This document shows positions 27,201 to 34,983 of a DNA stretch of 64,000 nucleotides, piece by piece. The notes under the pieces are model-generated. The model was not told the DNA's origin and made no database searches. It worked only from the letters and a program-made list of their open reading frames with translations. Within the stretch, counting starts at the first letter, position 1. Every line of letters begins with the position of its first letter. The DNA comes from Tubulanus polymorphus. Its lineage: Eukaryota; Nemertea; Palaeonemertea; Tubulaniformes; Tubulanidae. The stretch covers positions 9,236,278 through 9,300,277 of the forward strand of contig NC_134030.1 of NCBI RefSeq assembly GCF_964204645.1, written 5' to 3'. The translations under genes and the position numbers were made by a program.

Positions 27201-30200
27201 GTAACAAATGTCGCAGGCACAATGCCAAAGTTTATTCCACTAAAAATTTTGGTAAATCGAAATTTCTCGATATTTTCCTTGGCTTACCCCCTTTCACCTT
27301 CAAGAGGGTGGTCATAAAAAAACTACTCATGCGAAATCAGAACTTTCATTTTTCAGTTTTTTTAGGGTATTGAATTTCCTGATGCCGAGTTGAGATATTC
27401 CAGGGCCGGTTCCATAGTCATGGCTTAGACTTAAGCCAGTCTAAGACTATCTTAGTTATATAGCTTATCTAACAGCTCAAGACCAGTCTTAAGATTTAAA
27501 ACGACTTTTGGACTTAAGTCCCAACTATGGAACCGCCACTAGAGCGTAAGTTCTACAATTTCATAGTGCTCTCAGAGTGCTGAAACCCGTTCTCCTGAAA
27601 CAAAGTAAATTGAGTAATTCGGCTCGCTACTTTAAACGGAAGCGACTGAGCCTGCTTAAAACGTCAGCGCAGCTGAGGTAACAATTCGATCTCTCGATAC
27701 CCTCGCGGCGGCGCTAATTAAACAGTATATTCTCACTTGCAGCGAACAAGAGACGAGGGAGTCCACCATCGACCCATATGATTTATTGATGATTAATAGT
27801 GGGTGGATGCGCGGTGATTAATAAAACCGTTCCGGAAAATGTGTGTGCTCTCATTCGCGCTCCTGATAGATGAGTAAACGAGAAAAATGTTTCGTAATGC
27901 TCTCTCTCGCCCTCCCTCTCTCTCACACACTCTCTCTCTGCTTTGATAATAGCACGATCTATCACACCCCCGCCCAGCAGTTCGTCTGTGCACATACACA
28001 GACCAGCTGTCGTATCGAAGTGAGTTTAGCTCACAACAATCAATTAGATATCGACCAGTCATCGAACATCTAGTGAGAATTGTATACACGCAGCATGATA
28101 TTTTTACGCCATTTCACTATATTCTAAATTAAATTCTAAAGATAAGGGCGGCCGTGTTTTTTTCCGGTCGATAAGAGCGCATGCACCTGTAGCGATCAAA
28201 TCGAAGTTCCCAGTGGCGTTGGAACCGTAGCGACTGCAACAATTTACTGGATGACATTGTTTTTCTTTCTCTATGACGAAATTGAAGTACACAATAAAAG
28301 TAATAAGAAAAACGTGTCAAAAATTGGCCGCGGCATTCAAAAATTGCTTCCAATGCACCTGGTTCCAACAGCGTACGCACCACTTATAGTGGAAGAGTTA
28401 ACATTACATATTATGAAAATCCCACAATATATAAGAAAAAAAAAAGACCAAAAATGTTTCCTTAAGCTGGTTGTTTTATTCAACGTTTCGACTATAAACC
28501 AACAGTGGTCTTCAGGAATACTGAGATACAACAGAAATTGTGAAAAATATATACAATCCAGAACAAAGAGAAAGAACGAAGTCTCTTAGTTCTGGAACGT
28601 ATATATTTTACACAATTTTTCTGTTGTATCGCAGTATTCCTGAAGGTGACTACCAGTTTATAAAGTCGAAACGTTGAATAAAACTACCAGCTTACGCAAA
28701 CATTTCCTCATCAATGGTAAACATATCACATGATATCAACGAAGCATCCTATTGGTCGATAAAAATCAATCACTGGCAGATTCACAGGCGACCCGATTGC
28801 CGACGTAGATAATTGGTCGAAAATGTGTCAAACACGTTCGATACGGGTGATTTTTCCATGCGATTGGGTCGGCCGAATATGTCGGTTGCCTGAGCACACG
28901 GACGGATTTTTAGGGCAATTCATGAATGTTGTTACGCGATTGGGCGAAAGAATATGCACGCGTGTCCCTACCTTTAGATATTAATAGGACCGCCGCATGT
29001 TTCGAGCTATTTTTCGGAAAAATTTCTCTCGAGATAGGAGAGAAAATGTTCTAGTTGATCAGAGCGATGATAAGAGCCACAGCAACATCTTTCATCAATC
29101 AAATCAGTATGTCTCGCGATAAAATGATGACAAAATATGGAAAATCGCGAACGGTTGTCAGTTCCGATAGTCAACCATAGTCATAGATGATTAAATTAAG
29201 TCATTCGTGTTAACAGCTGCAAGTACGCTACATATCAACGCATAACGGCAGACACTACGGTCCTTTTGAAAACACTAAGTCAATATCTAAAGCCGCCTGC
29301 ACACTAACGAGTATTGCGTACCGAAAGTTCGTACGGATTTAGCGTAGAATGTACGAGCCAAAAAATGCGTTCCGACAAGGGAGCTGTGGCAAGCGTGTAT
29401 GCATTGTACGAGCATATTCAGCTCATATCTGCAACATTTACAAGCCCCATTTCATAGGACTTGTAAACATTGCAGATACATCATGAATATAGTTGTTATG
29501 CATGCCGCACATTTGCCACAATTCTATCCCCCTTGTCGCGCTTATTTGGATGCAAATGAATTCTTCGGTTGCTTTTACTTCTCCCCTTCGCGAAAATCCC
29601 GATTGCAAGGGTCTTGCACCAGGAGTATTTTCTATTAATTCTAGTAGGCCCATATTATGCAGAAAGTGAGAATCAATGACTTTCTTTTCCGAAATCGATA
29701 TGCTAGCCGCTTTCATCAGTTTTTGTGTTATCATGCATATGCATATCAATGTCGAAAGCGCCGGAAAGTGCGCAGAATTCCCCGCACATCTGAGCGTACT
29801 TTGCGCCACGTCGAGAATTATCAAAAATGTTAGATACGTATCTGGCGACGGGCAAAATATGCTAGAAAATCACCCGCCACACACTCGATATTCGTACGGG
29901 AGCCTTGAAAAAAAACTACCGGTAAACTTCAACCCTACAGCCGTTTAAGCGTAATTCCAACAGATCAATCGAACCGTCATTAAATGAAGGAACGCACGAC
30001 GTAAAATTGAATTAAATTTTACGCGCCACGAAATTCAATCATCAATTCCTGAAACTCATCCATTTTCGTAACCGGCTCAACTCCCCGCGGATAGAAAAAC
30101 AAGACTAGGAGACGATCGCGACACTGCACGTGCAAAATCGATTTTCGGAACACCGACGGGCTCAGAAGATTATCGCGAATTATCAAAACTGAAAAAAATT

Positions 30201-33200
30201 CTTGTTTTTATCGCGCGTCGACTTACCGGTCCGCGTAGTAGTTTGACATTTACGTCGCAATTAGTTAGTTCAACTTTAGTAGGCGTTTCCTGCGACACGA
30301 GAACCTGGAATGCCAGCTCTGATGAATCTATTATTCCGTGTATCACCTGGAACGGGTAAAAACAGTTTCGACTGAACCAACGGATGAGATAATAACTGGA
30401 TGCATCATAGAAGTAAAGTCTGTACTATATCTTGTTGAAATAATTGGATGCATCATAGAAGCAAAGTCTCTAATACAAGTTGCTGCAATAATTGAGCTAT
30501 TATTTTTAAAGTAATGTATGGCGTTCTAGCTTTGTAAAATGGTGTTCTTTGTTAACAGCAGTTAGCTGTTGCTATCATCTGAAGAATTTACAGAATCTTG
30601 AAAGTTTGCATAATACAGACCTACAAGTACACTGGATGAACTTTATTATATTGACTTGAGGCTGTTAGCATGAAAAAATATGGCGGTAAAACTCTATCTT
30701 ATCTTGAAATACAGATATTTAAGGTAGTTGAGTATAAAATTTGGGTCCCTTAAAGAGTTGTTTAAGAAAAAGTGGTCATCTGTCTACCATCAATTTTTAG
30801 GCGTATTGAATGAGACATAATTCTTGATATCAAGTAATGATACCACTCTATATCTGCTGCGTTTTTTAAATGTACATGTAACAAGTTCAAATTCGGTGAT
30901 GCGTAACCTGACACTCAAAAAATATTACAATTTTATAAAGCCTTATACCAGATTTATTGAAATCAGAGAAACGTCGTGTAGAAAAAATGGATTTCTTTGT
31001 GGTGCTAAGGACTAGTCTTTATCGGCGATCACATAGACACCGATGTTCAAACAGTGAATTCAATAACCACAACATAAACAAGATGAACTTACACTGATAA
31101 TGACAAATACAAGGTCGGACAAATTGTCATGATAAGTTATCTAGCTGATAAAAAAGGTGAAATAAAATTCACATTCAAGCCTACCCGAATATAGAAATGT
31201 AGTAGGCCTATGCTCATATAAGGCATGTATATGGAATTGCAGTAGCGATTACAATATTATCATATGAAGAGGATAAGTGTTATCCGAGTGGATGAATATA
31301 CTTACAAATGTTTCTTTAGACGCTACTTCCGTATGAACATTAGTAACTCTTGGGGGGAGACTGCCAGCTAGTATCCGATCGAAACGCACCGACAGAGAGC
31401 TCTACAAAAATTTTAAAAAAAAACAGATTTTGAGCCGAAGAATTCCATCATTCACATTTATAAAGTCTACTTCTAGTAACCCAGAATATTTCTAACTCTT
31501 CTTCGTCAACAGACTGGGGTTCAGTGTCAGAGTCCCTACAGATCAGTCATTCCTGGATATAAGGAGTTTCCAAGGAGTTTTAAAGGAAAAAGTTTCAAAT
31601 TTCGAGGAAGCAACTGCTTCACTTTCATATCCCAATTACTGTAGACGCCTCCTAAATCGTTACTGTTTAAACATGTTAATTTGGTGGTTTTGTAAGCAAA
31701 CTTTTTATCCCATACACTACTAAACTTTCTAATTCTGTAACCTCCTAAAAAGATCCTGGTTCCAGCTATAGGGGTTGTCTACTGTATAACTACAACCAAG
31801 ACAAACATTTCTAATGGCCTATTTCTCAAAATTGACAGGAGTTTTGGGTATTTTGCTCGAATTAAAGGAGTTTCATGCGCTTTTAAAAGGATTTGGTTCA
31901 GAAGAAGTTTTCATGGAATCAAGGAGTCGTAGGGCCCTGAGTGTGTTGGCTTCCATCTTGTCAAATCTTCTGATAAAACCAGCCCAAATTAGTTAATTAG
32001 TTACTTTGCAATAGCATTAATCTAAATAAAAGGCATATCATAAATCAAATTCAAGCTAAAAAGACAGAAAAGAATGTTTCTTAGACTTTACATGTGAATC
32101 GAAAGGGAGGGAGTCGAAAGGGAGGGGGTGTGAAGGATCTTGAGTTCTACATCAAACCTAAATCATGACAAGAATCTATTCTTTCAAAATCTTCACAATT
32201 TTCATTTTCAATGAAAAATTCTATCCAAACTGCAAACTGAGAACAATCTAGGATAAAATGTTGTTCAAAATCGTGCTTCTCGACAGGCAGACACAGTCAG
32301 CGAGCGTTGAATCAGATAAGTTAAGTGTGCATTTCTAAGAATAAATCGACCTCTACTAATGCTAAGCAGTACATAAACAACAGATCTAGTTCTCCATTTT
32401 TTAATGACCGACGTCTTGTTCTCGATTTTTTATAAGAACGGAAAAATCAATGACCAAAAAGACAATGCATCATTATACGATTCAATCCATCAACAATATC
32501 GCTTTTACTCGTTTATGATGAGAGGCTACCGATGGATTCTAAGAAGCTATAGTTTTGGCGCCGTAAAATAGTGAAGGATAAGAGGGTGGTGGGTGAAGTT
32601 AGGCTACATTCAATTGAGGAACATAACAAATTTGAAAGTATCCTATCCAAAGTCAGATAAACAGCAGCATTAGACATTATTCATAGACTGTTAATCTGAG
32701 TATTTCAGATTTCATGAGCAAAAACCCACGGTTGATAATTTGACAATCTATTCATTTATTAATGCTTCTCTGAAGTTTAGTTAAAACTAGTCATAAAGGA
32801 AAATATCAGAATAATTAGTTAAATCATGAACCGTGGTTTTTGCTCATCAAAGCCGCAGTTGGATCATTCGAGAAGGGTCATCCTTATTACCGAGATGATG
32901 TATTTTACCGAGATGAACCGAGATGAAATTAAATATAACATATCTATTTATTCCTTATCGATTTTAACACTTGAAATCACGTTATATCAGTAATAAATAC
33001 CTCCTAGAGTCATATTTTACATATTTTTTTATTTAAAAAAATTTTGACTCAAAAAACGTAAACTCGGTTAGCAATAAAATTTCATTGAATTTGATTGATC
33101 GACGATCTCATCTCGGTAAAGTTAAAAGTTATTTTTCCAAAAATATCCGACAAAATATATAAAATATGAACCCAGCAGGCATTTATTACTGATATAATAT

Positions 33201-34128
33201 GATTTCAATGGTTAAAATCGATATGGAATAAATAAATATGTTATATTTAATTTCATCTCGGTTCATCTCGGTTCATCTCAGTAAAATACATCATCTCGGT
33301 AATAAGGATGACCGTTTGAGAACAATGAAATTAAGCTAGTTTACGAAAATCAGGATCAAACACCCTATTTTTCAGGATTATATCAAAATCCGAATGAAAG
33401 CATAGTCTATCAGATAGTTGCCTCATCTTTGGGGTTTAACTTTTATAACGGATGAGGCTTAAATACATATACATCTCGGCCCAATTGCACAGTTAGGATT
33501 TTTAAGTCCGTAAGCGGTCTCAAATGATAAGACGGGTCTTAGAATCAGGGTGGTCTAAGACGTGTCTTTAATCTAAAACTTTTTGAAATGACTGCGCCTT
33601 GGACTGGTTTCCGTGGTTCGATCATGAACACAAATCCAGTTGCTGGATATTCCACATTTATAACTGATGCCAAATTCAAAACTATTCTAAAAAAAATCTT
33701 ACCTGTGACTTTTTAGCTTCATCATTCAACGCGGCTAACCAGTTCTGAATAAATCCCGGCGTTGTAGAATAGTTCAAGTAAATCCAATTTATTGCTGAAT
33801 TAAGCCACTGACAGCTCTCTGTAGCGTAATGTATACCCGGACGACTAGCAACACCCGAGGAAGATGGGGACGAGCCGCCGGCTCGTTGTTGCCGCCTAGA
33901 ATCTTGCGAATTTTTCGGCTTCCCCGCGAAAATCTTTAAATACAATTGCAGCGTCCCGACGACGACGCAGGCAAACACGATCCAACCGACGAAAAACATG
34001 TCGACAATATCCACTCGACGTATGTCAAAGGTTCGATACCATTCTAAAAATCTCCCATACCGGTCGGCCATGTTAGACCGAGTCTCCCCGAGCTTGTACC
34101 AAATTAACTTTAACGTTATATCAGCCAT
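43..34128 (-). CDS. C2CD2L: C2CD2/C2CD2L (TMEM24)-like lipid-transfer protein, 7 exons, 3' end off the left edge
   Basis: Exons in transcript order are 33703..34128, 31306..31401, 30227..30346, 10674..10781, 10240..10395, 5762..6862 and 43..201. All junctions are GT-AG and phase 0, giving 722 residues before the window ends. The start ATG at 34126-34128 has a strong ACCATGG context. The order is an N-terminal membrane segment (around residues 40-65), an SMP/TULIP-type lipid-binding region (about 110-300), a long acidic/Ser-rich linker and the beginning of a C2 domain. Similarity to human C2CD2L as recalled: FIQNWLAALNDEA, SLPPRVTNVHTEV, VRLAQDEVHVFV and RLLVKILKASGLG each fall at the expected place. 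Known role of the family: anchoring in the ER at plasma-membrane contacts and moving phosphoinositides. Whether this is closer to C2CD2 or C2CD2L cannot be decided here; the symbol marks the family. Confidence 0.85.
434..700. repeat. Palindromic repeat with B-box-like termini, copy 1
   Basis: The left end reads CCTGGCAGGGATTCGAACC and the right end TTTGAATCCCTGCCTGGG, so the ends are inverted repeats. A second near-full copy lies at 15432-15722. A right-hand part lies at about 12413-12620, and an end-only fragment at about 52476-52555. GGATTCGAACC is the reverse complement of a tRNA B-box-like motif, so a tRNA-derived origin is possible, but the foldback structure fits a MITE better. Confidence 0.65.
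1415..1690. repeat. GATTTGGCC MITE family, copy A (degraded)
   Basis: This copy contains GACGATTTGGCC..GGGCCAAATTGGC near the left end and GGGCCAAAAACGCTCG near the right, plus the shared internal ACAATGCTTAAACAAAGC. It matches the better-preserved copies at 5131-5438 and 11293-11641. Its outer ends are worn, so the limits are approximate. Confidence 0.6.
2905..3175 (+). repeat. tRNA-derived SINE-like element
   Basis: TGGTTAGAGCG (A-box-like) is followed about 40 bp later by GGGTTTGAAACC (B-box-like), as in a tRNA-derived Pol III promoter. The tail GGGCAAGACACTCATCCCC..CACCCAGGAGTGAGCAGGTACC resembles SINE bodies common in marine invertebrates. A poly-C run interrupts it at 3001-3014. It is followed by the TTA-rich microsatellite, a common neighbour of a SINE tail. 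Confidence 0.6.
3222..3412. repeat. TTA/TAT-rich microsatellite
   Basis: About 190 bp is made of imperfect ATT/TTA triplets with some CAT interruptions. Short predicted Tyr/Ile-rich frames across it are artefacts of the repeat. Confidence 0.85.
3955..4120. repeat. Fragment related to the 8482-8843 MITE
   Basis: The string from GGCAGATTTTCGGCAT through ACTTTTGAGCAACTGGTTG tracks the central part of the 8482-8843 element (about 8530-8670) with scattered substitutions. The terminal inverted repeats are missing here, so this is a divergent or internal-only copy. Confidence 0.6.
5131..5438. repeat. GATTTGGCC MITE family, copy B with 3-bp TSD
   Basis: Termini AGCCGCGATCACAC and GCGCAATCGCGGCT are inverted repeats. 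The bases ATA flank both sides (5128-5130 and 5439-5441), a 3-bp target-site duplication. There is no coding capacity. A 3-bp duplication suggests PIF/Harbinger-type mobilisation, which is inference. Confidence 0.75.
5762..6862 (-). CDS. C2CD2L: C2CD2L-like exon 6: 367-codon low-complexity acidic/Ser linker
   Basis: An acceptor (CTACCCAG, pyrimidine-rich upstream) at 6863-6864 and a GTGAGT donor at 5756-5761 enclose 1101 bp with no stop, in phase 0 with the exons on either side. The product is rich in Asp, Ser, Asn, Pro and Ala and has no recognised fold. Landmarks are VSLISVEEIVVDSKNKRDD, GVPGIVIVDSNATTPM and DVLELFENQSFIEITPSKRD. The region is CpG-rich compared with its flanks. From memory, vertebrate C2CD2L has only a short Pro-rich linker between SMP and C2. 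The downstream part could be skipped or spliced alternatively; this cannot be told from sequence. Confidence 0.72.
6863..10239. other. Intron 5 of the C2CD2L-like gene
   Basis: A large MITE occupies 8482-8843. The rest has no recognised exon. CpG-rich patches near 7860-8230 and 9560-9790 have short open frames on both strands, but none could be tied to a known protein or to consistent splice phases. Confidence 0.5.
8482..8843. repeat. 362-bp MITE with about 43-bp terminal inverted repeats
   Basis: The left arm begins AGCCTAGCACACATCGACAC and the right arm ends GTGTCGATGTGCGCTAGGCT. Over about 43 bp the arms are exact reverse complements except for one position. TA-rich flanks border the ends. 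The interior contains a second inverted motif (CAGTTGC..GCAACTG). A diverged internal copy is at 3955-4120. Confidence 0.85.
10240..10781 (-). CDS. C2CD2L: C2CD2L-like exons 4 and 5: end of the SMP domain
   Basis: Exon 4 is 10674..10781 (36 codons, LKSEVRLAQDEVHVFVKF through KPHSVKGQ). Exon 5 is 10240..10395 (52 codons, QPINTQQVEDMIRRYITASV through SMTAMQNHVP). Both are phase 0 on each side. They align with the recalled human strand LEVNLEEIPGEGLLI and the helix STIEELIKDAIVST. The preceding intron is 19.4 kb (10782-30226), unusually long next to the other introns of the window. Confidence 0.83.
10414..10556. repeat. Truncated copy of the GTGTCTACAC(C/T)GC repeat family
   Basis: It starts GTGTCTACACTGCGGTGCGG and shares GTGATGGACTTTGCTA..ACACCGCACCACGGTGTATTG and GAAAGATGGCAGCA with the fuller copies at 25158-25352 and 26790-26970. 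The right terminal repeat is missing. Confidence 0.7.
11293..11641. repeat. GATTTGGCC MITE family, copy C with 3-bp TSD
   Basis: Left terminus AGCCGCGATCACACG and right terminus CGTGTGATCACGGCT are 15-bp inverted repeats with one mismatch. GAT flanks both ends (11290-11292 and 11642-11644). Inside are alternating GGCCCGGGCCAAAT-type palindromes. This is the best-preserved copy of the family. Confidence 0.8.
14132..14352. repeat. GATTTGGCC MITE family, copy D (shortened)
   Basis: AGCCGCAATCACACGGAGAC at the left and GGGCCAAAAATGCTCATGTG at the right match copies B and C. The middle is about 100 bp shorter. A 70-bp stretch around the element is partly duplicated: TTTGGTCGAATGCTTTGACA occurs at about 14065 and again at about 14436. 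Confidence 0.65.
15432..15722. repeat. Palindromic repeat with B-box-like termini, copy 2
   Basis: Ends are CCTGGCAGGAATTTGAACC and CTCAAATCCCTGCCAG, in the same arrangement as 434-700. Internal TTATTTTAGCCCAGGTTTTA and CAAACTGATTTG strings are shared with the part copy at about 12413-12620. Confidence 0.65.
17420..17692. repeat. Direct duplication, about 105 bp, offset 172 bp
   Basis: AATAGGGATGCTT..CCTTTATTCATTTGAT..GGTTCTTAGGTTTGA and CATTACAACCTCACCACATC occur twice, at about 17425-17523 and 17597-17690, in the same orientation with a few substitutions. Confidence 0.8.
19591..19716. repeat. TTAAGACC foldback MITE, copy 1
   Basis: The left end GGGGCCAGGT..AGTCATGGCTTTAACTTAAG and the right end AAGTCATGACTGTGCAA are imperfect inverted repeats. 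Further copies are at 23527-23656, 23779-23914, 27403-27540 and 33479-33598. The interior repeats AAGAC and its complement GTCTT. Confidence 0.7.
20821..20937 (+). CDS. Candidate first coding exon, unknown protein, antisense inside the C2CD2L-like intron
   Basis: ATG in an AAAATGA context opens 39 codons (MSPFHGAFLYRLHISPPTGD, then QLQSESERLYLGSRQIIFT) that end exactly at a GGTAAAT donor in phase 0. The upstream 400 bp (20400-20800) is richer in CpG than the surroundings and contains CAGCAG and CTCACG motifs, as a promoter/5' UTR might. The protein was not recognised and no second exon was found. A minus-strand reading (SFAFRLQLITGRWADMQT) is also open, so even the strand is uncertain. Confidence 0.35.
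21247..21345. repeat. CAG/CAC/C compound microsatellite
   Basis: Seven or so AGC triplets pass into CAC triplets, then a 13-base C run, more CAC, a short C run, then CAC and AGC again. Glycine/cysteine frames read through it are artefacts. Confidence 0.9.
22205..22905. repeat. Dispersed repeat related to 31530-31985 and 48330-48440
   Basis: CTACAGATCAGTCATTCC..GGAGTTTTAAAGGA..AAATTTC (about 22221-22290) recurs at about 31535-31610 and 48335-48400. A partner segment, CAAAATTGA-AGGAGTTT..GGAATC-AGGAGTC-TAGG, occurs here at 22775-22905, at 31830-31945 and at 2170-2315. The two segments keep the same order here and at 31.5 kb, so they belong to one longer element. A poly-C run lies at 22471-22483. 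Confidence 0.6.
23206..23914. repeat. Complex of direct duplications and two TTAAGACC MITEs
   Basis: GTAGA-CTGGATTCT-GACCA..GGTCTACATCCC-GAGGC-AGGTAT occurs at about 23224-23300 and again at 23710-23760. ATCATTATGGCGAGTAAAGT-ATGGTGTAGACCTGG occurs at 23476-23512 and 23687-23725. Between and after them lie foldback MITEs at 23527-23656 and 23779-23914. Nested insertion followed by local duplication explains the pattern. Confidence 0.65.
25158..25352. repeat. GTGTCTACAC(C/T)GC inverted-repeat element, copy 2
   Basis: It begins GTGTCTACACCACAGTGCAG and ends CACCGCGCCACGGTGTAGATAC, so the ends are imperfect inverted repeats. It shares GATGGACTTTGCTAGTACACC and GAAAGATGGCAGCACCTGTC with the other copies (10414-10556 and 26790-26970). 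Confidence 0.75.
26229..26385. repeat. GATTTGGCC MITE family, copy E (internally deleted)
   Basis: AGCCGCAATCACGTGGAGAC at the left and GGGCCAAAAACGCTAGTGTG then ATCGCG at the right match the family termini. Only about 157 bp remain, roughly half the full length. Confidence 0.65.
26790..26970. repeat. GTGTCTACAC(C/T)GC inverted-repeat element, copy 3
   Basis: It begins GTGTCTACACCGCAGTGCGG and ends GATACACCGTAGAGCAGTGTAG, with the shared interior AAAGATGGCAGTACCTGTCA. Confidence 0.75.
27403..27540. repeat. TTAAGACC foldback MITE, copy with well-kept ends
   Basis: GGGCCGGTTCCATAGTCATG at the left is answered by CAACTATGGAACCGCC at the right. The interior has GACTTAAGCCAGTCTAAGAC and its inverted counterpart. 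Confidence 0.75.
28455..28705. repeat. About 250-bp palindromic element
   Basis: The left arm (AAGCTGG..TTTTATTCAACGTTTCGACT..GGTCTTCAGGAATACTG..ACAACAGAAATTGTG, about 28462-28547) is the reverse complement of the right arm (CACAATTTTTCTGTTGTATC..AGTATTCCTGAAG..AAGTCGAAACGTTGAATAAA..CCAGCTT, about 28610-28693) with few differences. Short open frames on both strands are shadows of this symmetry. Confidence 0.85.
30227..31401 (-). CDS. C2CD2L: C2CD2L-like exons 2 and 3: SMP-domain core
   Basis: Exon 2 is 31306..31401 (32 codons, SSLSVRFDRILAG through ASKETF). Exon 3 is 30227..30346 (40 codons, VIHGIIDSSELAFQVLV through VKLLRGP). Both have clean AG acceptors and GTAAGT donors in phase 0. They match the recalled C2CD2L stretch in which a VxF strand, an LPPR turn and a strand pair follow the NEQ-type helix. 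The 960-bp intron between them holds a 57-bp direct duplication (about 30395-30490) and no other recognisable gene. Confidence 0.85.
30347..31305. other. Intron 2 of the C2CD2L-like gene
   Basis: It contains a tandem pair of about 57 bp (GGATGCATCATAGAAG-AAAGTCT at 30397 and again at 30450). No exon or RNA gene was seen. Confidence 0.5.
32713..32858. repeat. Short inverted-repeat element
   Basis: ATGAGCAAAAACCCACGGTT at the left and AACCGTGGTTTTTGCTCAT at the right are inverted copies with one extra base. The AT-rich centre is about 100 bp. Confidence 0.8.
32877..33313. repeat. 436-bp palindromic MITE with arms over 120 bp
   Basis: The left arm begins GGTCATCCTTATTACCGAGA and the right arm ends TCTCGGTAATAAGGATGACC. 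The match continues through GATGTATTTTACCGAGATGA and AATTAAATATAACATAT into TTTATTCC and beyond, interrupted by one extra TTCATCTCGG unit on the right. The core is AT-rich and has no open frame. CATCTCGG is itself a small internal tandem repeat. Confidence 0.88.
33479..33598. repeat. TTAAGACC foldback MITE, divergent copy
   Basis: CCAATTGCACAGTTAGGATT at the left and AAATGACTGCGCC at the right are weak inverted ends. The interior GTCTTAGAATC..GGTCTAAGACG resembles the other copies. Confidence 0.5.
33703..34128 (-). CDS. C2CD2L: C2CD2L-like exon 1: ER membrane anchor and start of the SMP domain
   Basis: This exon has 142 codons and ends AAGTCACAG before GTAAGA. It encodes a hydrophobic stretch (DMFFVGWIVFACVVVGTLQL) flanked by charged residues, typical of an N-terminal ER anchor. 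A basic/Ser-rich spacer with RRQQRAGGSSPSSSG follows, then the segment INWIYLNYSTTPGFIQNWL that opens the lipid-binding domain. The C2CD2 family has the same anchor-then-SMP order. An in-frame TTG lies upstream, but the ACCATGG context supports the internal ATG. Confidence 0.85.
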
Positions 34129-34983
34129 GGTTGCACGGCGCCCAATCAACGAGCTAGTTAAATAAAACTATTCCATAAACGGTCTACTTACCGCCTCTCG
34201 CACTCTCAGTACTATATACCTTCACACGCCGGTAAAAAGGTAATTCGATACCGCCCGAGTATGCTGCACATTATTTACATCACTTTCTCCCCAGTTCCGT
34301 CGAAAGGGGTTTCCTAGTTCCGCCTTGTTGACGTCATTATGAGTGATGGAATTCCCAAATGAAATTGAGAACTTACGCACGCCACGACGGCGTCAAAGCG
34401 GCGGGCGGAGCCGTCCTCATTGTTAATGTGTACTTCGTTTACGTTTAAAATCAATATCCGTGCTAAAATCAATCGATGGATGAATATAAATAAATGGATA
34501 TCTATCGCATCGTTCGTTCTTGCAATAAAACGGAAGTTTTTTTAGAGTGCCTGCTGCCTCGGTGTTTCCTTTTGTTCGGGTAATTTGACTAGACAGTAAT
34601 GGCCATAAGAATTTTCGTGAAAATATATCTAAACAGGCCGCGTGTGTGTGGGAAGACATAATTCAGTTTACCTAAATGAACTTAATATATGGATAACGAA
34701 TTCTCCACCTGGTCCCGATAACTGGAATTCCAGTTTTGCGTGGAAATGTCGAGTCAATTCAAAGCCATCGGTTCATGCGATTGTTACTAAAACTTGAGTT
34801 GAGTGTGTGTATGTGACTGGTAACTCCATGGCAACGTTGTGTCATGGCCGACGGTGACAGTATTGTAAACACTGAAACACTTAGTGTTAGGCAGACAACT
34901 ATTCGTGTCGTTTTGTAGAGAACGCGAGCGTTATAGAAATTGTTTCGAAATCGTGCGTTCAAATACTCATTCTCGTCATCATC
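34129..34983. promoter_or_regulatory. Shared head-to-head promoter interval of the C2CD2L-like gene and CFAP68
   Basis: The start codons of the two genes point away from each other and lie 855 bp apart. The interval must hold both 5' UTRs and both promoters. No TATA box is obvious at either end. CpG is locally frequent around 34180-34400. It is called from gene geometry only; start sites are unknown. Confidence 0.45.

Larger units (their letters stand above)
10782..30226. other. 19.4-kb intron 3 of the C2CD2L-like gene
   Basis: This intron separates codons that are adjacent in the protein (LLRGP and LKSEV). It holds many repeats, listed separately, and homopolymer runs at 12618-12633 (G), 17034-17049 (C) and 22471-22483 (C). 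One plausible plus-strand coding exon lies at 20821. About 18180-18800 has broken coding-like stretches that may be a dead retroelement, but no frame holds. No other gene could be supported. Confidence 0.55.
31402..33702. other. Intron 1 of the C2CD2L-like gene; palindromic elements
   Basis: This interval holds a dispersed repeat (31530-31985), a 145-bp inverted repeat (32713-32858), a 436-bp palindrome (32877-33313) and a TTAAGACC MITE (33479-33598). Nothing coding was seen. Confidence 0.6.
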
